NCBI GenBank assembly: GCA_963204845.1
Contig: CAUJIL010000284.1
Coordinates: 1-6,115, forward strand
DNA length: 6,115 nt
Source: Pseudomonadota bacterium
GTDB lineage: Bacteria; Pseudomonadota; Gammaproteobacteria; Pseudomonadales; UBA5518
Direction of reading: 5' to 3'
The notes beneath the pieces were generated by a model that was given only the letters and a program-made list of their open reading frames with translations, had not been told where the DNA came from and searched no databases. Every line of letters starts with the position of its first letter. Position 1 is the first letter of the stretch. Below, piece after piece: positions 1-6,052 of this stretch. Position numbers and translations under genes: made by a program.

Positions 1-844
1 TGATGCGCGCCAGCGGGAAGTTGCGGATCTCGTCGTTGCTGACGCTGAGGTCCTGCGCCGCGAGCGCGAGCCACGCGCTCTCCTCGCGGTTCAGCGCCGC
101 CTCGGCGCGCGCGTCGAAGGCCGCCATGCGACAGCGCGCGAAGAAGTCCTCCACCTTCGCCGCCACGACCTGCAGCGCCGCGCAGGCCGCCGCCGTGCCC
201 TCACCGGCCGGCAACAGCGTCGCGGGATCCCCAGCCCCCTCGCGCTGCCACGCCAGGCAGGCGGCCGCGGCCGCCTGTGCCGCCGCGACGCCGTCCCGAT
301 TGACGCCCGGCTTGCCGTCACGCCCGCTGGCCGCGAAGCCGGTGTCGACGAGTTGCTGGATATCCGCCGCGAGTGCGGCATCGGTGGTGCTTTCAGGGTT
401 CACGACCCCGTCGCCGTTCAGCCCGCGCGCGGTCAGACGCTCGGTGGCCGCGGCGGCGGTGCCCATGTCGATTGCGCCGGCGTCGGCTCTGCCCGCATCG
501 CGCAGCACCGTGCGCGCGGCGACCGCGATCGCCGCGCCGGCGCCACCCTGCTCGTCGATCGCGGCCAGCGGCAGCTCGTCACTGCCCTTCAACAGCTCCT
601 CCGGCGACGACAGCGCGCCCAGCGTCCACTGCAGCGCCGCCAGCAGTTCCGAGGCGCGCACGCGACCATCGCCGTCGCGGTCGATCAGCGCGAGCGTGGA
701 CGGATCGCATTCGAGCCCGGCCACCGGACACGCCAGCGCCGCCCACAGTTTCTGGTCGAGTTCGGCGAGATGAACGAAGTCCTCGCCACGCTCCAGGCTG
801 ACCTGGTCGAACCCGCCGGCCTTGAAGAAACGCCACTGATGCAT
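1..844 (-). CDS. EF-hand domain protein, N-terminal part (runs off left edge)
   Basis: The frame is open from an ATG at 844 to the window edge (281 codons, no stop), so the C-terminus is missing. An AGGAG Shine-Dalgarno lies 7 bases upstream of the ATG, which fixes the start. Residues 55-66 (DRDGDGRVRASE) form a textbook 12-residue EF-hand loop, with Asp at loop positions 1, 3 and 5, Gly at 6, Val at 8 and Glu at 12. This makes calcium binding likely. Two weaker Asp/Gly-rich loops follow, near 141-152 (LNGDGVVNPES) and 174-185 (GRDGKPGVNRDG), both lacking several ligands. The rest is Ala-rich and probably helical. I see no signal peptide (the start is MHQWRFFKAGG) and no membrane segment, so it is probably cytoplasmic. 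It resembles large uncharacterised bacterial EF-hand proteins, and no function can be assigned. It lies 80 bases behind the ATP-grasp gene on the same strand and may share its transcript. Third-position GC is high, as in its neighbours. Confidence 0.78.
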   Translation of the reverse strand, partial: MHQWRFFKAGGFDQVSLERGEDFVHLAELDQKLWAALACPVAGLECDPSTLALIDRDGDGRVRASELLAALQWTLGALSSPEELLKGSDELPLAAIDEQGGAGAAIAVAARTVLRDAGRADAGAIDMGTAAAATERLTARGLNGDGVVNPESTTDAALAADIQQLVDTGFAASGRDGKPGVNRDGVAAAQAAAAACLAWQREGAGDPATLLPAGEGTAAACAALQVVAAKVEDFFARCRMAAFDARAEAALNREESAWLALAAQDLSVSNDEIRNFPLARI

Positions 845-924
845 ATCCGTGCTCCTCTTGTAATCGAAGGTCCTCGGCGCATTGGCATACCGCGGTGGAA
901 TCATCCGCCGCACCACCCACAGCG
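845..924 (-). other. Short gap between ATP-grasp gene and EF-hand gene
   Basis: This 80-base gap separates two genes on the minus strand. It holds the Shine-Dalgarno of the EF-hand gene (AGGAG near 852-856). At 892-911 an imperfect hairpin (about 7 pairs, one C-A mismatch, 6-base loop) can form on the minus strand. No T-tract follows it, so it is a poor intrinsic terminator. I see no convincing promoter. Read-through from the ATP-grasp gene is therefore plausible but not shown. Confidence 0.35.
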
Positions 925-2406
925 TCAACGCGGACGGTTGGCGCGCTGCTCATCCAGGCGCCGCAGGAAGTCTTCCATGATCAGGTGGTAGAGCTCGAGC
1001 CCGAGGTACTGGTCCTCGACGCCGGACTCGATGCTGGGGTTGTCGTTGACCTCGATGACCGCGATGCGCTCGCCGGACTGCTTGATGTCGACCCCGTAGA
1101 ACCCGTTGCCGATCGGGCGCGTGGCGCGCAACGCGGTTTCGATCACCGCACGCGGCACCTCGTGCGTGGGCATCGTCTGGAAGCGCCCGCTGTCGACGTC
1201 GCCGCTGGCGCCGTAGCGGTAGATCTGCCAGTGGTCGCGCACCATGAAGTACTTGCAGGCGTAGATCGCGCGGTTGTTGAGCACGCCGATGCGCCAGTCG
1301 TAGTCGGTGTACAGGTACTCCTGCGCGAGCAGCAGCGCCGACTTGCGGAACAGGTCGCGCAGCGTCTCCTGCAGTTCGTCCTCGTTGGCGACCTTGACCA
1401 CGCCCTTCGAGAACGAACCGTCGGGGATCTTCAGCACCATCGGGAAACTGAGCCCGGCGAGCGCGGCCATGGTGCGCGGCTGGGACTGACGGATCAGGAT
1501 GCGCGTGTCGGGGGCCGGGATGCGGCGCATGCGCAGCAGGTCTGCCAGGTACACCTTGTTCGCGCAGCGCAGGATCGAGGTCGGATCGTCGATCACGACC
1601 AGTCCTTCCGACTCGGCCTTCTGCGCAAAGCGGTACGTGAAGTGGTCGATCGCGGTGGTCGCGCGGATGAACAGCGCGTCGTACTCCTGCAGGCGGCCGT
1701 AGTCGCTGCGCTTGACGAGGTCGGCGGCGATGCCAAGCCGCTTGGCGGCCTTCAGGAAATGCTTGATCGCCTTGGCGTCGCTGGGCGGCTGCGGCTCCTG
1801 CGGGTCGACCAGGATCGCCATGTCGTAACGGTAGCGCGTGCGCTCGCGCGGGCGCCGCCAGACGGCGCGGCTGTAGCGTTCCAGGGCGTTAGCGAACACC
1901 GTCTGCTGCTCGTCGTCGAGCTCGCTCGGGGCGAGCGGCGTCAGCGCCGCGATCTCCCAGCGCGCGCGCTTGCGGAACTCGATCTCGAGGATCGGACACG
2001 CGAAGCGCTCGAACAGGTCGCGCGCCAGCGGCGCGAGCACCTCCTCCTGCACGGTGCCGATGTAGCTGCGCACCGTGAACGACTCGAGGCTCGCGGGCGA
2101 ATGCTCGGCGACCAGCTGATCGACGCGCTCGCCGATGTCGTCGAACTCGAGGATGAACAGCTTGCGGTTGCGCAGGATGTTCAGCGTGGCCACGCCGGGC
2201 AGCACCCGGTGTCCGCGCGCCTCGGCCAGCAGCGAGCAGTAATAGCCCCGCGAGAGGTACCGGTCGCTGCGGCAGAGGTTGATGACGCGCAGCGGCTGCT
2301 TCAGCGTCTCCTCGCCCAGCGCGAGGAAGTCCGCGAAGGAAATCACGTGTTCGCTGGGGTAGAACGGACCCCAGTCGGAGAGGTCGTCGACGACTATCTT
2401 GAGCAC
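925..2406 (-). CDS. RimK-like ATP-grasp ligase with N-terminal RLAN domain
   Basis: This 493-residue protein has two parts. Residues about 1-150 match the RLAN domain that precedes some RimK-like ATP-grasp enzymes (start MLKIVVDDLSDWGPFYPSEH). Residues about 195-485 are the ATP-grasp ligase. Visible motifs are DDPTSILRCANKVYLADLL (273-291), the nucleotide-binding segment VLKIPDGSFSKGVVKV (324-339, Lys326), QEYLYTDYDWRIGVL (362-376), YGVDI (Asp440), and the metal-binding IEVNDNPSIE (Glu452, Asn454, Asn456). All core catalytic positions appear intact. The family activates a carboxylate as an acyl phosphate and joins it to an amine; RimK itself adds glutamates to ribosomal protein S6. The substrate here is unknown, and the RLAN domain argues against orthology to rimK. 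The start is GTG: an in-frame TAG lies 18 codons upstream with no ATG, GTG or TTG between, and the family N-terminus begins here. There is no clear Shine-Dalgarno. The gene diverges from the GNAT-peptidase gene, a pairing that supports joint function. Confidence 0.93.
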   Translation of the reverse strand: MLKIVVDDLSDWGPFYPSEHVISFADFLALGEETLKQPLRVINLCRSDRYLSRGYYCSLLAEARGHRVLPGVATLNILRNRKLFILEFDDIGERVDQLVAEHSPASLESFTVRSYIGTVQEEVLAPLARDLFERFACPILEIEFRKRARWEIAALTPLAPSELDDEQQTVFANALERYSRAVWRRPRERTRYRYDMAILVDPQEPQPPSDAKAIKHFLKAAKRLGIAADLVKRSDYGRLQEYDALFIRATTAIDHFTYRFAQKAESEGLVVIDDPTSILRCANKVYLADLLRMRRIPAPDTRILIRQSQPRTMAALAGLSFPMVLKIPDGSFSKGVVKVANEDELQETLRDLFRKSALLLAQEYLYTDYDWRIGVLNNRAIYACKYFMVRDHWQIYRYGASGDVDSGRFQTMPTHEVPRAVIETALRATRPIGNGFYGVDIKQSGERIAVIEVNDNPSIESGVEDQYLGLELYHLIMEDFLRRLDEQRANRPR

Positions 2407-2437
2407 GGCTGCGCGTGGATGAGTGGGACTGCAGGCG

Positions 2438-2466
2438 ATCGTAACAGAGCGCCCGCCCGACTACAG
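2438..2466 (-). promoter_or_regulatory. Candidate extended -10 promoter for the ATP-grasp gene
   Basis: On the minus strand, TGTTACGAT (2446 to 2438) has the TGn extension followed by TACGAT, a 4/6 match to TATAAT. The hexamer 17 bases upstream (CTGTAG, 2466-2461) is a poor -35, which an extended -10 can offset. Transcription would start near 2431, leaving a leader of about 25 bases before the GTG at 2406. Confidence 0.35.
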
Positions 2467-2513
2467 CCGCCGCGGCGGATTTGCGCACTTTTGCCTGTGC
2501 CGCCCGCCGCGGC
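2467..2513. promoter_or_regulatory. Two GC palindromes between divergent promoters (possible operator)
   Basis: A perfect 12-base palindrome, CCGCCGCGGCGG, lies at 2467-2478. A second palindrome, GCCGCGGC, lies at 2506-2513, and the same 8-base core is inside the first one (2469-2476). The centres are 37 bases apart. The second abuts the plus-strand -10 and the first abuts the weak minus-strand -35, so a regulator bound here could act on both directions. In DNA this GC-rich such palindromes also arise by chance. Confidence 0.22.
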
Positions 2514-2519
2514 TAGACT
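2491..2519 (+). promoter_or_regulatory. Candidate sigma-70 promoter for the GNAT-peptidase and antiporter genes
   Basis: TTGCCT (2491-2496) and TAGACT (2514-2519) are separated by 17 bases, and each matches its consensus at 4 of 6 positions. Transcription would start near 2526, giving a leader of about 28 bases that contains the GGAG ribosome site at 2540-2543. This is the best promoter-like pair in the intergenic region. Confidence 0.5.
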
Positions 2520-2553
2520 GCCCGGGGTAGCGCAGTGGCGGAGACACGACGGC

Positions 2554-3765
2554 ATGGAAGGCGATGCGTCGCAGACGGCGACCGCAGCGGATGCTGCTCC
2601 GGCGCCGACCGTACGCGAGGCGACGCTCGATGACCTCGACGAACTGGTGCGCCTCGAGGACGAGTCCTTCGACAGCGACCGCCTGAGCCGGCGCAGCTTC
2701 CGCCGCTTCCTGCAGAACGACACCGACGACCTGCTGGTCGCCGCAGGGGCCTCCGGCCTGCTCGGCTACATCCTGCTGCTGAAGCACCGCGGCACGCGGC
2801 TCGCGCGGCTCTATTCGATCTGCGTCGATCAAGCGGCGCGCGGCCAGGGGATTGCCGAGGCATTGATGGCCGCCGGCGAGGACGCGGTGCGCCGCGCCGG
2901 CTGTGCGCACCTGCGCCTCGAGGTGCGTCGCGACAACGAGCCGGCGATCGCGCTGTACCGCAAGCTCGGCTACCGGCTGTTCGGCACCATCCCGAACTAC
3001 TACGAGGACGACCAGGAGGCGCTGCGTTTCGAGAAGCGCATCCGCTACTACAGTGGGGCGCGCTCCGACCTGTTCGTGCCCTACTACAACCAGACCACGC
3101 CGTTCACCTGCGGTCCAGCCTGCCTGCTGATGGCGATGCGCGCGCTCGACCCCGGCTCGCCGCTCGAGCAACGCGAGGAACTGCGGCTGTGGCGCGAGGC
3201 GACCACCATCTTCATGACCTCCGGCCACGGGGGCTGCGGACCGCGCGGACTCGCGCTGGCGGCACACCGCCGCGGTTTCGACGTCGCGATCCACCTCAAC
3301 GACGACCGCGTGCTGTTCATCGACGGACTGCGCGACGACGCCAAGCGCCAGGTGCTGACGGTGGTCCAGGAGGACTACCACGAACAGGCGCTGGAGGCCG
3401 GGATCCCGATCGTCTACCAGCCGCTGGGCGTCGAGCAGATGCAGCAGGGCCTGGCCCGCCACGTGGTGCCGGTGGTGCTGATCAGCTCGTACCGGCTGAC
3501 CCGCGAGAAGGCGCCCCACTGGGTGGTGGTCGCGGCGATCGATCGCGACTTCGTGTACATCCACGATCCCGAGATCAAGCCCGAGCGCGGCGAGACCGAC
3601 ACCGACAAGACCTTCGTGCCCATCGACCGCGCCGCGTTCAACCGCATGGCGCGTTTCGGCCAGTCGTCGATGCGCGCCACGCTGCTGATCGGCCCGCGGC
3701 GCCGGCGCCGCGCCCGCAAGGCCGCGTCAGCGCCGGCACCGGCACCGGCACCGGCACCGGCGTGA
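2554..3765 (+). CDS. GNAT acetyltransferase fused to C39-like cysteine peptidase
   Basis: This 403-residue protein has two catalytic domains. Residues about 18-165 form a GNAT fold closest in pattern to RimI-type N-terminal acetyltransferases. The acetyl-CoA motif is VDQAARGQGIAEAL (91-104), followed by DNEPAIALYRKLGY (127-140) and a RimI-like PNYY (147-150). Residues about 172-380 match the C39-like peptidase family formerly called DUF3335. The likely papain-type residues are Gln180 (YNQ), Cys186 (FTCGPAC), His322 (PHWVVV) and Asp338 (IHDPE), all present. No signal peptide or membrane segment is visible, so it is probably cytosolic. The tail is basic (RRRRR, 382-386), then five Ala-Pro pairs. 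The start is ATG at 2554, with GGAG 10 bases upstream. The frame stays open to 895, but that stretch lies antisense to the ATP-grasp gene and is not coding. The divergent ligase suggests an acylating and proteolytic partner in one pathway, possibly capping and trimming a peptide. The substrate is not known. Confidence 0.93.
   Translation: MEGDASQTATAADAAPAPTVREATLDDLDELVRLEDESFDSDRLSRRSFRRFLQNDTDDLLVAAGASGLLGYILLLKHRGTRLARLYSICVDQAARGQGIAEALMAAGEDAVRRAGCAHLRLEVRRDNEPAIALYRKLGYRLFGTIPNYYEDDQEALRFEKRIRYYSGARSDLFVPYYNQTTPFTCGPACLLMAMRALDPGSPLEQREELRLWREATTIFMTSGHGGCGPRGLALAAHRRGFDVAIHLNDDRVLFIDGLRDDAKRQVLTVVQEDYHEQALEAGIPIVYQPLGVEQMQQGLARHVVPVVLISSYRLTREKAPHWVVVAAIDRDFVYIHDPEIKPERGETDTDKTFVPIDRAAFNRMARFGQSSMRATLLIGPRRRRRARKAASAPAPAPAPAPA
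3733..3762 (+). repeat. Hexanucleotide tandem repeat CCGGCA encoding an Ala-Pro tail
   Basis: Four perfect copies of CCGGCA are followed by a fifth ending in G (CCGGCG), directly before the TGA. In frame they encode alternating Pro and Ala at the end of the GNAT-peptidase protein. The unit is a multiple of three, so copy-number change would alter tail length without a frameshift. The array ends 13 bases before the antiporter ATG. Confidence 0.9.
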
Positions 3766-3775
3766 AAGAAATCTC

Positions 3776-5467
3776 ATGAGCAGCGACTTCCTGCTGCAGG
3801 CGCTGATCCTGCTCGGCGCGATCGTGCTCGTGGTGCCGCTGCTGCAGAAGGCCGGCGCCGGCTCGGTGGCCGGTTACCTGGTCGCCGGACTGCTGATCGG
3901 CCCGCCGGTGCTCGGCTGGGTCACCGAGTACGAACTGATCGGCTCGATCGCCGAATTCGGCGTCGTGTTCCTGCTGTTCTCGATCGGCATCGAGCTGCGA
4001 CCGGCGCGCCTGTGGCTGATGCGCCGCCTGGTGTTCGGCCTCGGCAGCGCCCAGCTGCTGCTGTGCGGCGCGGCGATCGCGGGCGCGCTGTACCTGGCCG
4101 GCCTCCCGCCGGCCGCGGCGGCAGTCTGCGGCCTCGCGCTGGCGCTGTCCTCGACCGCGATCGTGGTGCAGTTGCTCGCCGAGCGCCGCGAGCTGGCGTC
4201 GCATCGCGGGCGCGCCTCGTTCGCGATCCTGCTCCTGCAGGACGTGGCGGTCGCACCGCTGATCACGCTGGTCTACCTGCTCGGTGCGCGCGGCGCCGGC
4301 GGCGACGCGCTGCCGGCGGTGCTCGAGGCGCTCGGCGCGCTGCTGGCGGTGCTGGTGCTCGGGCGCATCGCGTGGCGCCACCTGCTGCCGAGCATGGCGG
4401 CGCTGCGCAACGCCGACATGCTGGTCGCGGTCGCGCTGCTGCTCGTGCTCGGCGCCGCGTGGGCCATGGAACACGCCGGCGCGTCGCTGGCGCTCGGGGC
4501 CTTTTTGGCCGGCGTGCTGCTCGCCGATTCACCGTTCCGCCACCAGGTGGTGGCCGACATCCAGCCGTTTCGCGGCATCCTGCTCGGCCTGTTCTTCATG
4601 ACCGTGGGCATGTCGATCGACCGCGGCGGCGTGCTGGCCAATGGCCCGCTGCTGCTGGGACTGACGCTGGGGCTGATGACGCTGAAGACCCTGCTGATCG
4701 CGGTGTTGCTGCGCGCGTTCGGCCTGGCTACCCGCGACGCCGTCCAGGGCGGCGCGCTGCTGTCGCAAGCCGGCGAATTCGCGCTGATCCTGTTCGCACT
4801 CGCCGCCGGGCAGTCGTTGATCGATGCCGAGGCGAAACAGCTGCTCTACCAGGTCGCGGTCAGCAGCATGCTGCTGACGCCGCTGGTCGACGTCGCCGGC
4901 ACGCGCCTCGCGCGGCTGTTTCCCGCGCCACAACCCGCCGCCGACGCCAGCGCACCGGAGCAGGAAGGCACGCACGACGGACACGTGGTGATCTGTGGCT
5001 TCGGCCGCGTCGGGCAACAGGCCGCGCGCGTGCTCGAGGCGAACGGCACGCCGTGGCTGGCGATCGATCTCGCGAGCGCGACCATCGAGCAGGCGCGCAG
5101 CGCGGGACTGCCCGTGTTCTACGGCGACTGCGGGCGCAGCGAGATCCTGCGTGCGCTCGACGCCGAGCTGGCGGCGCTGGTACTGGTCACCCTCGACGAT
5201 GCGGCAGCGGCCGAGCGCACGCTGCTCGCGCTGCGCCAGGTCGCACCCGGGGTGCGCGTGATCGCCCGCGCCAGCGACGACGTGCAGGCGCGGTTGCTGC
5301 GCGCCCACGGTGTGCTGCGCGCGGTGCCGGAGACCACCGAGTACAGCCTGCAGCTCGCGCTCGCGGCGCTCGGTGAACTGGGGCTGGACGACGAGCGCCG
5401 CGATGAACTCGAAGCCGGATTCCGCGCGCACGAGTACGCGCGCTTGCTGGGGCGCCCGAACGCATGA
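3776..5467 (+). CDS. CPA2-family monovalent cation/proton antiporter with RCK domain (KefB/KefC-like)
   Basis: This 563-residue inner-membrane protein exchanges K+ or Na+ for protons. Residues about 4-380 hold roughly 12 hydrophobic segments of the Na+/H+ exchanger fold. Family signatures include GVVFLLFSIGIELRPARLW (62-80), the Gln-Asp pair in LLQDVAVAP (153-161), GAFLAGVLLADS (241-252) and the Kef-like loop ADIQPFRGILLGLFF (260-274). Residues 402-520 form a cytoplasmic RCK/TrkA-N domain with the GxGxxG dinucleotide motif CGFGRVGQ (407-414) and Asp431 at the end of strand two. E. coli KefB and KefC are K+ efflux systems gated by glutathione and its conjugates through this domain. I cannot tell whether the glutathione pocket is conserved here. 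KefC is somewhat longer, and this protein has only a short C-terminal extension. The ATG at 3776 lies 10 bases after the preceding stop, with only a weak A-rich ribosome site (GAAAGAA), which suggests co-transcription and perhaps translational coupling with the GNAT-peptidase gene. Confidence 0.94.
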   Translation: MSSDFLLQALILLGAIVLVVPLLQKAGAGSVAGYLVAGLLIGPPVLGWVTEYELIGSIAEFGVVFLLFSIGIELRPARLWLMRRLVFGLGSAQLLLCGAAIAGALYLAGLPPAAAAVCGLALALSSTAIVVQLLAERRELASHRGRASFAILLLQDVAVAPLITLVYLLGARGAGGDALPAVLEALGALLAVLVLGRIAWRHLLPSMAALRNADMLVAVALLLVLGAAWAMEHAGASLALGAFLAGVLLADSPFRHQVVADIQPFRGILLGLFFMTVGMSIDRGGVLANGPLLLGLTLGLMTLKTLLIAVLLRAFGLATRDAVQGGALLSQAGEFALILFALAAGQSLIDAEAKQLLYQVAVSSMLLTPLVDVAGTRLARLFPAPQPAADASAPEQEGTHDGHVVICGFGRVGQQAARVLEANGTPWLAIDLASATIEQARSAGLPVFYGDCGRSEILRALDAELAALVLVTLDDAAAAERTLLALRQVAPGVRVIARASDDVQARLLRAHGVLRAVPETTEYSLQLALAALGELGLDDERRDELEAGFRAHEYARLLGRPNA

Positions 5468-5468
5468 G

Positions 5469-5515
5469 CACGGGCAGCGCGCTGGTCGCCGGCGCCTGAA
5501 CGCTCAGTGCCCGTG
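5469..5515. terminator. Inverted repeat between convergent genes, possible bidirectional terminator
   Basis: CACGGGCA (5469-5476) and its exact complement TGCCCGTG (5508-5515) flank a 31-base GC-rich loop that contains further self-complementary sequence (GCCGGCGCC, AGCG/CGCT). The structure lies just after the antiporter stop, and its right arm covers the last codons of the slyD-like gene. There is no T-tract on either strand, so this is a weak candidate based mainly on position. Confidence 0.3.
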
Positions 5516-5986
5516 GCCGCCCGCTCCGTGGGCGTGGCCGTGCGCGATTTCCTCGGCGCTCGCGGCTCGCACGTCCACCACCTCGATCTCGAAGCGCAGC
5601 GTGCGTCCGGCGAACGGATGGTTCACGTCGACGTCGACGTTGAACTTGCCGACCTTCACCACCGTCGCCCGGCGCTCGCCGTCGGCGGTCTGCACGCCGA
5701 CCACCATCCCCGGCTGCAGGCGGCGCGGTCCGTTGACACGCTTCAGCGGCACGCGCGCCAGCGCATCGGGCCGGCGTTCCCCGTAGCCATCGGCCGGCGC
5801 CAGCGTGGTCTGCACCCGATCGCCCGCGGCGTGCCCGGCCAGCGCCGCCTCGAGCGCCGGCAGGATGTTCGCGTGTCCGTGCAGGTACGCGACCGGCTCG
5901 CCGTCCTGCGAACGCTCCAGCTCCGCCCCCTGCTCGTCGCGCAGCACGTAGTGGAAACTGGCGACCGTGTCGTCGGCGATCTGCAT
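5504..5986 (-). CDS. slyD: SlyD-like FKBP-type peptidyl-prolyl cis-trans isomerase
   Basis: This 160-residue cytoplasmic protein matches the SlyD group, which catalyses prolyl cis-trans isomerisation, acts as a chaperone, and in E. coli supplies nickel for hydrogenase maturation. The FKBP part is split. Residues about 1-68 include FHYVLRDEQGAEL (11-23), YLHGHANILPALEAALAG (34-51) and PADGYGE (64-70). The inserted flap domain runs about 72-120. The FKBP fold resumes at NHPFAGRTLRFEIEVVDVR (122-140). The C-terminus HGHAHGAGGHGH (149-160) has six His but no Cys, shorter than the E. coli metal-binding tail (about 196 residues in total). The frame extends upstream to 6046, but the ATG at 5986 fits the family N-terminus (MQIADDTVASFHY) and has GGAG 9 bases upstream. 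The common PGLE is PALE here. It is convergent with the antiporter, and nothing links it to the ATP-grasp module. Whether it binds nickel is inference from the tail. Confidence 0.92.
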   Translation of the reverse strand: MQIADDTVASFHYVLRDEQGAELERSQDGEPVAYLHGHANILPALEAALAGHAAGDRVQTTLAPADGYGERRPDALARVPLKRVNGPRRLQPGMVVGVQTADGERRATVVKVGKFNVDVDVNHPFAGRTLRFEIEVVDVRAASAEEIAHGHAHGAGGHGH

Positions 5987-6016
5987 CGGCGGGAGCTCCG
6001 CGAAAAAAGGGCCGCA

Positions 6017-6046
6017 AGTATCCGCGAAGCACCGCACGCCGCGCAA
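6017..6046 (-). promoter_or_regulatory. Candidate weak promoter for the slyD-like gene
   Basis: On the minus strand, TTGCGC (6046-6041) and GATACT (6022-6017) lie 18 bases apart, matching consensus at 3 and 4 of 6 positions. The predicted start near 6010 gives a leader of about 24 bases that includes a run of six T on the minus strand. No good terminator for the upstream gene is visible in the 66-base gap, so read-through is an alternative. Confidence 0.28.
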
Positions 6047-6052
6047 CGCGCC

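Noticed and set aside
892..911. Hairpin behind the ATP-grasp gene as an intrinsic terminator
   Set aside because: The stem has a mismatch and no T-tract follows.
3..991. Plus-strand open frames of 256 and 212 codons at the left end
   Set aside because: They are antisense to the EF-hand frame, which has a canonical calcium loop and a good ribosome site. The plus-strand translations are Ser/Ala- or Arg-rich without recognisable motifs.
2461..3564. Minus-strand open frame of 367 codons opposite the GNAT-peptidase gene
   Set aside because: The opposite strand carries all the acetyltransferase and peptidase motifs. This frame has no recognisable domain and would cross the divergent promoter region.
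4012..5376. Long plus-strand open frame (454 codons) inside the antiporter gene
   Set aside because: It is the +2 shadow of a gene with clear membrane segments and a dinucleotide motif. Its translation is Arg/Ala/Gly-rich with no domain, as expected for high-GC DNA.
5464..5499. 11-codon frame after the antiporter as a small gene
   Set aside because: It is too short and has no recognisable feature. The ATGA overlap alone is not enough support, so it is kept only as a low-interest observation.
6003..6008. Run of six A (T on minus strand) as the tail of a terminator for the right-edge gene
   Set aside because: No stable stem lies directly before the T run on the minus strand; the nearest GCGC pairing is about 25 bases away.
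5987..6046. Upstream extension of the slyD-like frame by 20 codons
   Set aside because: SlyD proteins begin close to the first FKBP strand, and the ATG at 5986 has a suitably spaced GGAG. The extension would also cover the candidate promoter.
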